Shown: one piece after another, positions 8,591 through 16,776 of the stretch | How positions within the stretch are numbered: the first letter of the stretch is position 1 | Layout: each line of letters starts with the position of its first letter | NCBI RefSeq assembly: GCF_000472385.1 | Contig: NZ_AWZU01000013.1 | Coordinates: 98,257 to 162,256, forward strand | Source: Bradyrhizobium sp. ARR65 | Lineage (GTDB): Bacteria > Pseudomonadota > Alphaproteobacteria > Rhizobiales > Xanthobacteraceae | DNA length: 64,000 bases | Reading direction: 5' to 3' | Program-made: the position numbers and the translations under genes | Notes under the pieces: generated by a model | Databases searched by the model: none | Told to the model about the DNA's origin: nothing | The model's input: the letters and a program-made list of their open reading frames with translations, nothing else

Positions 8591-9333
8591 TGCTCGAATG
8601 CACCAACCGCGAGCTGCTCATCTACACGATCTCGCGCCTGCTGGCCGGGGCGCGTCATGTCGCTGTCGGTATGTCGTCGCCGATGCCGGCAGCGGGTGCG
8701 ATGCTTCGGCGAGCTCTGAATAAGAAGCAGGGTCGGGAAGACGTGCAAGTCTCGATCCTGGGATCCATCAGGCACAACTCCTTCACTGGCGGTTCTGAGG
8801 AGTTGTTCGAGTGCGCGGCGCAGGGCCGGATCGATGCCTTCTTCCTGGGCGGCGGGCAGATCGACGGGAAGGGCAACGTCAATCTCGTGGGAGCAGGAGG
8901 TTATCCGAACTCAGAGGTGCGATGGCCGGGCTCGTACGGATCGGCCTATCTCTACTTCCTGGTGCCGCGGGTCATCCTGTTCCGCGAAGAGCACAGTCCC
9001 CGCGTATTGGTCGACCAAGTCGACTTCATCTCGGCTCCAGGCGTCAGCGAGAAAGGAGTTTACAGACGAGGCGGGCCCCATGCGCTGCTGACCAGCGCCG
9101 CGCTATTTTCCTTCCAGCGCGACGTCGGTCGGTTTCGACTGGAGAGCGTGCATCCGGGTCGCAGCGCGCACGAGATCCGCGAGATGACCGGGTTTTCCTT
9201 CGACAACGATGGTTGCGAGGTTCAGACCCCGGGACCCGACGCCGCGACGCTCGCGCTCATGCGAAACCAGATCAGGACCGAACTCGCGGAGACGTACCCG
9301 CAATTCGCAGCATCTCTCCCGGAGGCGGCTTGA
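8587..9333 (+). CDS. CoA-transferase-like protein, subunit B (glutaconate CoA-transferase/IpdB type)
   Basis: This is the beta subunit partner of the preceding gene, 248 residues, translationally coupled through an ATGA overlap. Family features are GRIDAFFLGGGQIDGKGNVN, GPHALLTSAALFSF and SVHPGRSAHEIREMTGF, which occur in this order in beta subunits of the glutaconate/3-oxoacid type. The strand that normally ends in the catalytic Glu motif (ESG or SENG) reads ARHVAVGMSSPMPAAGA here, with no Glu, near residues 20-36. Enzymes lacking this residue, such as IpdAB, act as hydrolases rather than transferases, so the product may not be a true transferase. Downstream it overlaps an alcohol dehydrogenase fragment. 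Confidence 0.85.
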   Translation: MMLECTNRELLIYTISRLLAGARHVAVGMSSPMPAAGAMLRRALNKKQGREDVQVSILGSIRHNSFTGGSEELFECAAQGRIDAFFLGGGQIDGKGNVNLVGAGGYPNSEVRWPGSYGSAYLYFLVPRVILFREEHSPRVLVDQVDFISAPGVSEKGVYRRGGPHALLTSAALFSFQRDVGRFRLESVHPGRSAHEIREMTGFSFDNDGCEVQTPGPDAATLALMRNQIRTELAETYPQFAASLPEAA

Positions 9334-9563
9334 TGAGTGACGACATGAAGCGATCCTATTGCGTCGCGCAGGTCGGGATCGATAACCGGAACGCCCTTCG
9401 AAAACGAAGGGACACTGGATTTCAGCCTGCTCGCGGGCGTACGTCCGCGCATCGAGACCATGCCTTGCAGAGAGCTGCGGAGGCGATCGCACGGATGAAG
9501 TCCGGCCAGGCCAAGTTCAGAATGGTGTTGACCATGAGGGAGGAGCGCGATGCGCATCAATGA
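9333..9563 (+). pseudogene. C-terminal fragment of a zinc-type alcohol dehydrogenase, frameshifted
   Basis: Only the last 70 or so codons of a medium-chain alcohol dehydrogenase remain. From about 9378, one frame reads GSITGTPFENEGTLDFSLL and then GVRPRIETMP; the continuing homology RAAEAIARMKSGQAKFRMVL is in a different frame, so one base has been lost near 9463. The upstream catalytic and NAD-binding parts are absent. An apparent 76-codon open frame starts at 9333 inside the CoA-transferase stop, but it mixes the wrong and right frames and is unlikely to give a functional protein. It marks a deletion in the operon between subunit B and the cupin gene. Confidence 0.78.
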
Positions 9564-10227
9564 CGACCTGACTGTTCCGGTGATCGTTCACGCCGCGCAG
9601 CTCCCATGGACATCGAGCCCGGCGGCCGGCGTCGACCGGCGCATGCTGTTCCGCATCGGCGACGAGGTGGCGCGCGCCACGTCGATCGTGCGATACGCCC
9701 CGCATAGCGCGTTCCCGCGCCATACGCACGGCGGTGGCGAGGAGATCGTCGTTCTCGACGGAGTCTTTCAGGACGAACACGGCGATTACCCGGCGGGCAG
9801 CTACTTCCGCAACCCTCCCGGGACCTCGCATGTCCCCGCATCGAAGGATGGTTGCACGATCTTCGTGCGCCTTTGGCAATTCCGGAATGGCGATCGCGAC
9901 CAGATGGTGCGACGGCCCGCGGAAGGTCGTTCGCTGGAGCCGAGATCGGGCGCGGCGAGTGCCACCGAATTGTTCGACGACGGAGTCGAAAATGTTCGTT
10001 TCGAGAGTTGGATGCCGGGCAAAACGATCATAGTCGAGAACGCACGCGGGCTTGAAGCGCTTGTTCTCGCGGGGAGCTTGTCGATTGGCGATCAGACGCT
10101 AACGTCACAGAGCTGGGTCCGCTTGCCGGCCGGACAAGTGCTGCGCGCTATCTCCGGTCCGGAAGGCGCGAAAGTCTGGTTGAAGGACGCCCCTCTGCTT
10201 CACCCAGACGTCTGCCAACTGCCATAA
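9550..10227 (+). CDS. Cupin-domain protein, ChrR-like
   Basis: This is a 225-residue protein with two cupin halves. The first carries a metal-site pattern (FPRHTHGGGEEIVVLDG, then PPGTSH) close to the ChrR cupin of anti-sigma factors; the second (LEALVLAGSLSIGDQTL, then SWVRLPAG) is shorter and lacks the His cluster. The ATG has GGGAGGAG just upstream and overlaps the end of the dehydrogenase fragment. There is no N-terminal zinc-finger anti-sigma domain, so it is more likely a metal-binding enzyme or sensor in the catabolic operon than a sigma regulator. The exact reaction is unknown. Confidence 0.78.
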   Translation: MRINDDLTVPVIVHAAQLPWTSSPAAGVDRRMLFRIGDEVARATSIVRYAPHSAFPRHTHGGGEEIVVLDGVFQDEHGDYPAGSYFRNPPGTSHVPASKDGCTIFVRLWQFRNGDRDQMVRRPAEGRSLEPRSGAASATELFDDGVENVRFESWMPGKTIIVENARGLEALVLAGSLSIGDQTLTSQSWVRLPAGQVLRAISGPEGAKVWLKDAPLLHPDVCQLP

Positions 10228-10318
10228 ACTCGAGCCGTAATCGGACCCTCCGCGTGATACGAAGACGGTCGCGACCGTTTGACCTCTCGACGAGTCTCTG
10301 TGAAGCACAAGGCTATCG

Positions 10319-10339
10319 GCGCCGGCAACGGCCGGTTTT
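10319..10339. terminator. Possible bidirectional terminator between cupin and tetR-like genes
   Basis: CCGGC-AACG-GCCGG (10322-10335) can form a short GC hairpin and is followed by TTTT. It lies between two convergent genes, which fits. The stem is only five pairs, so the call is tentative. A second element, the 14-bp palindrome ACGGTCGCGACCGT at 10265-10278, lies closer to the cupin stop. Confidence 0.4.
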
Positions 10340-10450
10340 CGTTAGTTGCGCGAGGGGCGCGAGTAACGTCTCGCTGACGAGCTCCTCGGCCGGGAGGTCG
10401 CCATCCCCAGGATCGCCTACCGTGACGTCATCGACTCGTAGCGGAGATGT

Positions 10451-11047
10451 TTAGAACTGTTTTGCCAGAAGTGTGAAACTCTGACGGAGGTAATAAGCCA
10501 ACGGGCGCGCCGCGTTGTGCTGTTTCCACTTGTCCAGGGCTAGACGCAACGTACCCATCGCCACCATCGCGACCAGCCGAAGCCCGTCCCGCCGTCCCGG
10601 CAACGGCCAAAGCTCGCACATCGCTTCCAGCAGGATCTGCTCCGTCTCGACGAAAACGGCTTCCTTCCGCGCGCGGAGTGCCTCGGTCGATTGCATCAGG
10701 CGGTCGAAGACAATGGACTCCTTCGTCTCGTAGCGTGAAGCGAGCTTGATCAGGCACTTTTGGACGGCTTCGAGAGGAGTCTGATCGGGAGACTCGTCGA
10801 GCATCGCGGGCCTCAACGCTTCGCGGAAGCCGCTATCATGCGCGGCCAGCAGAACGTCCTCTTTGGATTTGAAATAATAGAAAAAGGTCCGGCGCGAGAT
10901 GCCGGCTGCCTCCGCGATCGCGTCGAGCGTGGTGCCTTCGTAGCCGTTCCTCACGAACAGTTTCAAACCCTTTTCGATTATCCGTTCGGACGTCTCGCGC
11001 CGCTTGCGTTCCCTAAGGCCCTGCGGCCTTTCTGACGTGCTTTTCAT
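10451..11047 (-). CDS. TetR family transcriptional regulator
   Basis: This is a 198-residue repressor. The N-terminal helix-turn-helix is typical: ERIIEKGLKLFVRNGYEGTT, then DAIAEAAGISRRTFFYYFKS, near residues 20-60. The rest is a helical ligand-binding domain with no recognisable specificity. It is divergent from the FAD monooxygenase gene, and two copies of a dyad motif lie in the gap beside its own start, so it very probably represses itself and the monooxygenase and is released by an aromatic ligand. The last part of this statement is inference from the gene pair. Confidence 0.92.
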   Translation of the reverse strand: MKSTSERPQGLRERKRRETSERIIEKGLKLFVRNGYEGTTLDAIAEAAGISRRTFFYYFKSKEDVLLAAHDSGFREALRPAMLDESPDQTPLEAVQKCLIKLASRYETKESIVFDRLMQSTEALRARKEAVFVETEQILLEAMCELWPLPGRRDGLRLVAMVAMGTLRLALDKWKQHNAARPLAYYLRQSFTLLAKQF

Positions 11048-11070
11048 ATAAACCGACTCTGGCCGATGGC

Positions 11071-11120
11071 ACTTGCGAAATTACACCGAGTGTAATAAAA
11101 GATCGCACTCGGTGCAAGTT
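11071..11120. promoter_or_regulatory. Two inverted operator copies for the TetR regulator
   Basis: TTACACCGAGTGTAA at 11081-11095 is a 6-3-6 dyad. At 11103-11117 the complementary strand reads TTGCACCGAGTGCGA, so the site recurs in opposite orientation with consensus TTRCACCGAGTGYRA. The outer bases ACTTGC and GCAAGT extend the symmetry into a larger inverted repeat. The block lies about 25 bases upstream of the tetR-like start and before the monooxygenase leader, where a repressor would cover both promoters. Confidence 0.75.
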
Positions 11121-11139
11121 TTTAGGAAGGATCCGCGAC

Positions 11140-11247
11140 ATGACTCAAGCCGGGACGTGGCCAGTGACGGAGCCTTTCGGCGGGGCGAATATGCCGCCGA
11201 TGGTGGCGCTGACGACAGCGATGGGGGATTTACACTTTGCTGTATGA
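11140..11247 (+). CDS. Possible 35-residue leader peptide overlapping the monooxygenase start
   Basis: The ATG at 11140 has AGGAAGG at a good distance, the best ribosome site in the region. The frame runs 35 codons and stops at 11247, eleven bases inside the monooxygenase gene, whose only available start is a TTG at 11237. It may be a leader whose translation delivers ribosomes to the weak TTG, or the remains of the original enzyme N-terminus after a frameshift. The peptide has no recognisable domain. Confidence 0.4.
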   Translation: MTQAGTWPVTEPFGGANMPPMVALTTAMGDLHFAV

Positions 11248-12790
11248 TGTCGTGATTGCCGGCGGCGGCCCTGTCGGCCTGTTTCTGGCGTGTGAACTGC
11301 GCCTCGCCGAGCTGTCCGTGCTGGTGCTGGAGCAAAACGAGGAACAGAAGTCCCCTCTGAAGCGGCTTCCATTCGGCTTGCGCGGCCTTTCGCTGCCCAC
11401 CATCGAAGCCTTCTATCGTCGCGGGCTACTGAACGACATCGTAGCGGCACAACGCGCGAAAGATGAGGCAGGCGGCAGCAGCGCGTCGACCATCCCGCAT
11501 TGGATGCAGTTGCCGCGCCGTCCCGGCGGCCATTTCGCCGGCATCCAGTTCTACCACGACAACATCGATACCTCGAAGTGGCAGTATCGCCTGCCAAGTC
11601 CAGCCAGCACCAGCGTGGCTGTCGAGATGGAGCACCTCGAATCCGTGTTGGCTGCTCGCGCACGCGCAATGGGGGTCGAGATCAGGCGCGGTATCGGCGT
11701 CGAGGATCTCAGCCAATCGGGCGAAGCAGTGACTATTCGCGCTGGTGGTCAGACTTTTCGCGGGCGCTGGCTTGTCGGTTGTGACGGCGGCCGCAGTACA
11801 GTTCGCAAGGCCGGCGGCTTCGACTTCGTCGGCACCGACCCGGAGTTCACCGGCTATTCCGTTGAAGTCGATATGGCCGATCCGGACAAGCTCCGCCCGG
11901 GCCGCCACTACACGCCGACGGGCATGTATACTTATTCGCGGCCGGGGACGATCGCGATGGTCGATTTCGACGGGGGCGCTTTCCACCGAATCCAGCCAAT
12001 TGCGCTTGAGCATGTGCAGGCCGTATTGCGCCGTATCTCTGGGGCCGATGTCACCTTGACGGCCCTCAAGCTTGCCACGACCTGGACGGATCGCGCCTAT
12101 CAGGCGACCGCATACCGCAAAGGGCGGGTGCTGCTCGCCGGCGACGCCGCGCACATCCATTCCCCCTTGGGCGGCCAAGGCCTCAACCTCGGGCTTGGTG
12201 ACGCGATGAACCTTGGCTGGAAGCTGGCTTCCACGATCCGCGGCAGCGCCCCGGTCGGCCTGCTCGATAGTTATTTCAGCGAGCGGCATCCGATAGGAGT
12301 GCAGATACTCGATTGGTCGCGTGCCCAGGTCGCGCTCATGCGGCCGACCCCCAGTACGCGCGCGCTCGAAGCTATCATCCGTGATCTCATGGATACGCGC
12401 GACGGCGCGACATATTTTGCTGAGCGCGTATGGGGTGTTTCTCTCCGCTACGATCTTGGCGGCGGCCATCCGCTGGTTGGCCTCAGCGCTCCCGACTTCG
12501 AATTGGCCGACGGAACAAACCTCGCCGAGCTCCTCGGCAAGGGGAAAGGACTCTTCCTGGACTTTGACGCTCGGTCACAGCTTCGAGCGGTTGCAGGTCG
12601 CTGGAGCGGTCGGATCGCGTATGTCGCAAGCGAGGTCAAGGATCGGCTGGGTCTGAGCGCTGTGCTTGTGCGCCCTGATGGCGTTGTTGCCTGGGCCGCT
12701 GAGGTCACCCCTGACCCAGAGCAGGCCGCTCAAGCCGCATCGAGATGGTTCGGCGAACCCGAGGAGGTGCGTGAACCCACCTCGCAATAA
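11237..12790 (+). CDS. FAD-dependent aromatic-ring monooxygenase (PheA/TfdB/MhpA type)
   Basis: This is a flavoprotein hydroxylase of 517 residues. It shows all three family motifs: GGGPVGLFLACEL at the N-terminus (FAD ADP-binding), GRWLVGCDGGRSTVRK near residue 177 (DG motif) and GRVLLAGDAAHIHSPLGGQG near residue 296 (GD motif). The C-terminal 100 residues look like the thioredoxin-like domain of phenol hydroxylases. An in-frame stop at 11210 leaves only the TTG at 11237 as start, which puts the FAD motif six residues in. TetR control and the operator upstream suggest inducible hydroxylation of an aromatic or polyketide-like compound; the substrate is not determinable. Confidence 0.88.
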   Translation: MLYDVVIAGGGPVGLFLACELRLAELSVLVLEQNEEQKSPLKRLPFGLRGLSLPTIEAFYRRGLLNDIVAAQRAKDEAGGSSASTIPHWMQLPRRPGGHFAGIQFYHDNIDTSKWQYRLPSPASTSVAVEMEHLESVLAARARAMGVEIRRGIGVEDLSQSGEAVTIRAGGQTFRGRWLVGCDGGRSTVRKAGGFDFVGTDPEFTGYSVEVDMADPDKLRPGRHYTPTGMYTYSRPGTIAMVDFDGGAFHRIQPIALEHVQAVLRRISGADVTLTALKLATTWTDRAYQATAYRKGRVLLAGDAAHIHSPLGGQGLNLGLGDAMNLGWKLASTIRGSAPVGLLDSYFSERHPIGVQILDWSRAQVALMRPTPSTRALEAIIRDLMDTRDGATYFAERVWGVSLRYDLGGGHPLVGLSAPDFELADGTNLAELLGKGKGLFLDFDARSQLRAVAGRWSGRIAYVASEVKDRLGLSAVLVRPDGVVAWAAEVTPDPEQAAQAASRWFGEPEEVREPTSQ

Positions 12791-12952
12791 TGCTCCTGGA
12801 CCGGCTCGATATCGCTGGTCAGGGATATGCTTCCGCAGGGTGATGTCGGCTTCCGACCCCGAGCCGAATAACGCGTCTGCCGCCGGAACGTCGGCTGTCG
12901 GGGGCCTGGAAATTCCCAAACAGAGGCTTGGCCATAATGTCCTGAATCGCTC

Positions 12953-15900
12953 TTATCGGCGCGAAGCGCCGTTGACGTCCAGCTCGTCCAAAAGAGCCTT
13001 GGCCTCCTTGAGGTCGGGGGTATCGAATCCTTCCGTGAACTGACTGTAGACCTGCTGGAGAAGGTCGCGCGCTTCGCCGCTCCGGTCTTGGTCCTGCCAC
13101 AGACGGGCGAGGTTGGTGGCGGCACGAAGCTTGAACGCAAGCGCCCCTTGCCGGTTCGCGGTCTCGATCGCCTGCAACAGCCGCCGCGCGGCCTCCGCGA
13201 TCGCTTCGCCGCCGCGAGCCGCGAGGCATGCTCCCGCCAGCCGATGCGCTTCCGCCTCGAATAGGCGGTTGCGGCTGGTCGCGATGACCTCGACCGCTTC
13301 CTGGACGACTTGCTGTGCGCGGTCGAGCTCGCCGGCCTTCAGCAGGGCCTCAGCGAACACCAGAAGCTCGTACTCGTAATAGAAGCGTCGTACCGACTGC
13401 CGCGTGGCCTCGACGGCATCCTCCATGCGCTCGAGGCCCTCCGACACCTGCCCGCATTGAAACGCGGTCCAGCCCAGGAGAAGCGGGCACACCACGAAGA
13501 TGTTGCTCCCTTGCTCGCGCCCGATGCGTATCGTCAGCTCGGCATATTCACGGCACGGCTCGGGGGCACGGAGCATTTGCCGAAGCGCTGCCGACCACCA
13601 TGCCGCATGGGCCAGGCTCGGAGGATGGCCGAGCCGACTGCCCAGTTCGAGCGCGGCAACCGACATTTGCGTCGCTTTGTCCGCAAAGCCCGTGACCCAG
13701 AGAGTGATGGCACTGTGCGCATAGGCGCACACGCCCGTATCGTGACCACCATAATCGTAAGCATGCGCGTGATGGCGCTCGGGATTGTACAGCGCGATAC
13801 CGCGTTCGGTGTCGGCAAGGGTGATCGAATTGAGGCCAAGCACATGGGAGTTCGCCCAGCGCGAATGATAGGCCTCAAGCATCAGATCGGGATCAGAAAG
13901 CCGTTCGGCCACCTCAACGAGCTCGTTGGCCATTCCAAGCGCCTGCTCGGTGCGCCCCGTAATCAGGTTCGTGTACCAGTTCCCCCACATCGCCCTGAAG
14001 AGCTTCTTGTCATCGCCAAGTCCACGTCCGAGCGTGACGGCTCGGGCGTAGTGATCGACGATTTCGTGCCCTGCCGAACGAAAACCGCGCGCGCTGACCA
14101 GGGCGGTGCCCAGTCCAAGCCGGATGTCGAGCTCCTGCTGCCAGCGCTCCGCCGAATCAGGCATCTCATCCAGAAGTTGCAGCGCGCTGGAAAAATGCTT
14201 CAGCGCCTCGCTTCCGGCCGAGCGGCGCAAGGCCAGCTCACCGGCGCGCTGCCAATAGACTGCAGCCTGCTTCCTCAGACCCGCTTCGGTCCGGTGGCGC
14301 GCCACCACTTCGGGCTGGCTCTCGACGATCTCGGGAAACATCTCCTCGATTGCCTGCGCAATGCGCGCGTGCAGGCTTCGGCGCCGGTCCCGCAGCAGGG
14401 TGCTGTAGGCGGCATCCTGCAGCAAGCCATGCTTGAACAGAAAGTTCGATCGCGGCGGCTCGCCGCGCTGGAAGATCAGGCCGGCCTCGACCAGCCGATC
14501 GAGCGTCTCCTTGATCTCCCCCTCGGGCCGCTCGGCAACCTTGGCCGCGAGCTCGTAGGAAAACTCCCGGCCAATTGTCGCGCCGATCTGCGCAATCTCC
14601 TTGGCCGCGGGGCCGATGCGGTCAAGCCTTGCCATCAAGGAGGCATGCAGTGTCGGCGGCACCGAGAGCGACGGGCGCGACGTTGAGGATTCGGCCCGCC
14701 GGGCCGGCCTGGCATCAACGACGGTTTTGGTCACCTCTTCCAGGAACAGCGGAACGCCATCCCCGCGCTCGACGATTTCTCCGATCAGTTCACTCGGCAA
14801 TGATTTCGCTTTCGCCGCGAGCTGCCGGACCAAGGCCTCGCTATCGAACCGGTTCAGACGGTTGAGCGTCAGCATGGTCACGTGCGGCTGGTCTGCCCAC
14901 GGCGCGACAAAGTCCGGGCGAAACGTTGCAATCAGCATGACGGGCATGCGGCCGATCCGACGAATGAAGAGGTCGAGCAGCTCTTGCGTGGTCGGATCAA
15001 TCCAGTGCAGGTCTTCAAAGATCATCAACACCGGCTTCCTCCGCGCCAACGCGGTGAGCTGGTGCTGCAATGCCTCGAAAGTCTCCTCCCTCCTGCGTCG
15101 CGGGTTGTGCTCAACGCTGCCATAGCGTCCAGTGGGCAACAGCAAGAGGTCAGCCAACAGCGCCACGTCTCGCTCGGCCGCGGAGGTTTCGGCCATCAAC
15201 GCTTCCAGCTTATCCAACTTAGCCGCGGGCGTGTCCTCCCGCCCGAATCCGGCGGCACGCTCGAGCAGATTGATGACCGGGAAGAGTGCGCTGGCCTGGT
15301 GATGAGGCGAGCAGAAGTAGTGCAATTCGGTGTACTGCTCCGTATCAAGCAAATCCCGGAGCGCCACCGTCAGGCGCGATTTGCCGATGCCGGGTTCGCC
15401 GGAGAACAGGATGACACGCCCTTCGCCGGCTCTTGCCTGTGCCCAGCGCCGAAGCAAGAGCTCGGTTTCCTCCTGGCGATCGACGAGCGGTGTCTCAGCC
15501 GAGCGCAGGGCTTCGAAACGGCTCTTGAAGCGGTTCTCGCCCAGCACCCGCCAAGCGCGTTGAGGCTCGGTGAAGCCCTTGAGTTCCTTGAACCCGAGGT
15601 CCTCCAGCGCAAAAATCGACCCGATCTGTCGCCGTGTGCTCTCGGCAATCATGATCATGTTTGGCTCGGCCAGAGCAAGCAGCCGGGCGGCCAGATTGGG
15701 TACCTCGCCCAGAACCTCCGCGTCGTTTCCCGATCCGATCAGGTCACCCACCACCACGAGGCCGGTGGCGATGCCAATCCTGATCTGAAGCGGCTCCGGG
15801 CTCTCAATGCGCCCGATGCCTTCGATCAAAGCCAGGCTGGCCCGCACGGCCTGCTCGGGATCATCTTCATGAGCGTCCGGATAACCGAAATAGACCAGGA

Positions 15901-16282
15901 CACCGTCACCGACGCGGCGGGATACGAAGCCGCCGAACCGGGGCACAATCTCTGCAACGCGCTTGTGGTAAGCGCCGATGAGTTCGTGAAAGTCTTCGAT
16001 GTCGAGACGGACGGACAGCGCCGTCGAGCCGACAAGGTCACAGAACATTATCGTGAGGTGGCTACGCTCGGCGAGCGCTGCTCGGGGCAGGCTTGGCGCG
16101 AGTTCGGGACTTCGAATAGCCCCGCCCGAGCCCGCGAGGCTCGTGCCGCATTTGCCACAGAACTTCGAGCCGTGCGCTTCGCTGTTGCCACAGGAAGGAC
16201 AGCTGAGCACCAATGCCGATCCACACTGGCTGCAGAACCTGGCAAGTTCTGAGACGTCTGCGCGGCAGTTAGGGCACTCCAT
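12953..16282 (-). CDS. Zinc-ribbon / class III adenylate cyclase / AAA ATPase / TPR protein
   Basis: This is a 1109-residue multidomain signalling protein. Residues 1-50 hold two zinc ribbons (CPNC with CSQC, then CPSC with CGKC). Residues about 75-250 are a class III nucleotide cyclase domain with metal Asp in FCDLVGST and VGDGVLVYFGYP. An AAA/STAND ATPase follows, with Walker A SGEPGIGKSRL near residue 290 and Walker B MIFEDLHWIDP near residue 420. The last 450 residues are helical repeats of TPR type. It is the same architecture as the protein at 59784-63128 apart from the N-terminal module. It is expected to be cytoplasmic and to link an unknown signal to cyclic nucleotide output. It is convergent with the monooxygenase gene and not in an evident operon. 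Confidence 0.88.
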   Translation of the reverse strand: MECPNCRADVSELARFCSQCGSALVLSCPSCGNSEAHGSKFCGKCGTSLAGSGGAIRSPELAPSLPRAALAERSHLTIMFCDLVGSTALSVRLDIEDFHELIGAYHKRVAEIVPRFGGFVSRRVGDGVLVYFGYPDAHEDDPEQAVRASLALIEGIGRIESPEPLQIRIGIATGLVVVGDLIGSGNDAEVLGEVPNLAARLLALAEPNMIMIAESTRRQIGSIFALEDLGFKELKGFTEPQRAWRVLGENRFKSRFEALRSAETPLVDRQEETELLLRRWAQARAGEGRVILFSGEPGIGKSRLTVALRDLLDTEQYTELHYFCSPHHQASALFPVINLLERAAGFGREDTPAAKLDKLEALMAETSAAERDVALLADLLLLPTGRYGSVEHNPRRRREETFEALQHQLTALARRKPVLMIFEDLHWIDPTTQELLDLFIRRIGRMPVMLIATFRPDFVAPWADQPHVTMLTLNRLNRFDSEALVRQLAAKAKSLPSELIGEIVERGDGVPLFLEEVTKTVVDARPARRAESSTSRPSLSVPPTLHASLMARLDRIGPAAKEIAQIGATIGREFSYELAAKVAERPEGEIKETLDRLVEAGLIFQRGEPPRSNFLFKHGLLQDAAYSTLLRDRRRSLHARIAQAIEEMFPEIVESQPEVVARHRTEAGLRKQAAVYWQRAGELALRRSAGSEALKHFSSALQLLDEMPDSAERWQQELDIRLGLGTALVSARGFRSAGHEIVDHYARAVTLGRGLGDDKKLFRAMWGNWYTNLITGRTEQALGMANELVEVAERLSDPDLMLEAYHSRWANSHVLGLNSITLADTERGIALYNPERHHAHAYDYGGHDTGVCAYAHSAITLWVTGFADKATQMSVAALELGSRLGHPPSLAHAAWWSAALRQMLRAPEPCREYAELTIRIGREQGSNIFVVCPLLLGWTAFQCGQVSEGLERMEDAVEATRQSVRRFYYEYELLVFAEALLKAGELDRAQQVVQEAVEVIATSRNRLFEAEAHRLAGACLAARGGEAIAEAARRLLQAIETANRQGALAFKLRAATNLARLWQDQDRSGEARDLLQQVYSQFTEGFDTPDLKEAKALLDELDVNGASRR

Positions 16283-16776
16283 ACCACACCTTACAGACCT
16301 GGCGGATCAGGATAGCACGGGCGCCGTTCAGTGCCCATCTGCGCCAGTTTGGCGCTCCAGTGGTGGGACGTGCCTGCGGCAGGCAGCCTTGAAGGATTAT
16401 CGTCATAATAAAAAAATACGTCGGTAAATGAAATTCGAGCGCCGGCGCCGGTTGGAGACCCACGCAAGCATTCACTCGGCCGCAGCCGTAACAGCACTTT
16501 ATGGCGCCAGGGTGGTACAAATTGCAAGCTGATGCTGCCCGTTATGCCGGCAAGAAGGCGCCGGCCACAAGTCAAAGGCCTATCCAGCCGATACGTCAGG
16601 CGACCGGCAAATGAGGAAATTGGGCTTGTATTCCCACACGGCGTGGTTGTTGAATAGGCGAGAGGGCAGGGCGGCTAATTCCACAAATACGTGATCATCG
16701 GCTGCCCCTAGAACACATCCGGGTGTCGGGCCGATCTTATCGGACGGGTACCCCGGGGAGGATTGGAGGCGTGGCG
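16283..16776. other. Intergenic region, no gene recognised
   Basis: This 494-bp gap between divergent genes is less GC-rich than its flanks around 16395-16440. Short open frames on the minus strand lack ribosome sites and protein character. It must carry promoters for the cyclase gene (minus) and the metallopeptidase-like gene (plus); no specific elements can be assigned. Confidence 0.5.

Noticed and set aside
13310..14686. 458-codon plus-strand open frame (and a 456-codon one at 14882-16252) inside the zinc-ribbon/cyclase gene
   Set aside because: They are antisense to a clearly recognisable multidomain protein and have no domain, composition or ribosome site of their own; long antisense frames are common in GC-rich DNA.
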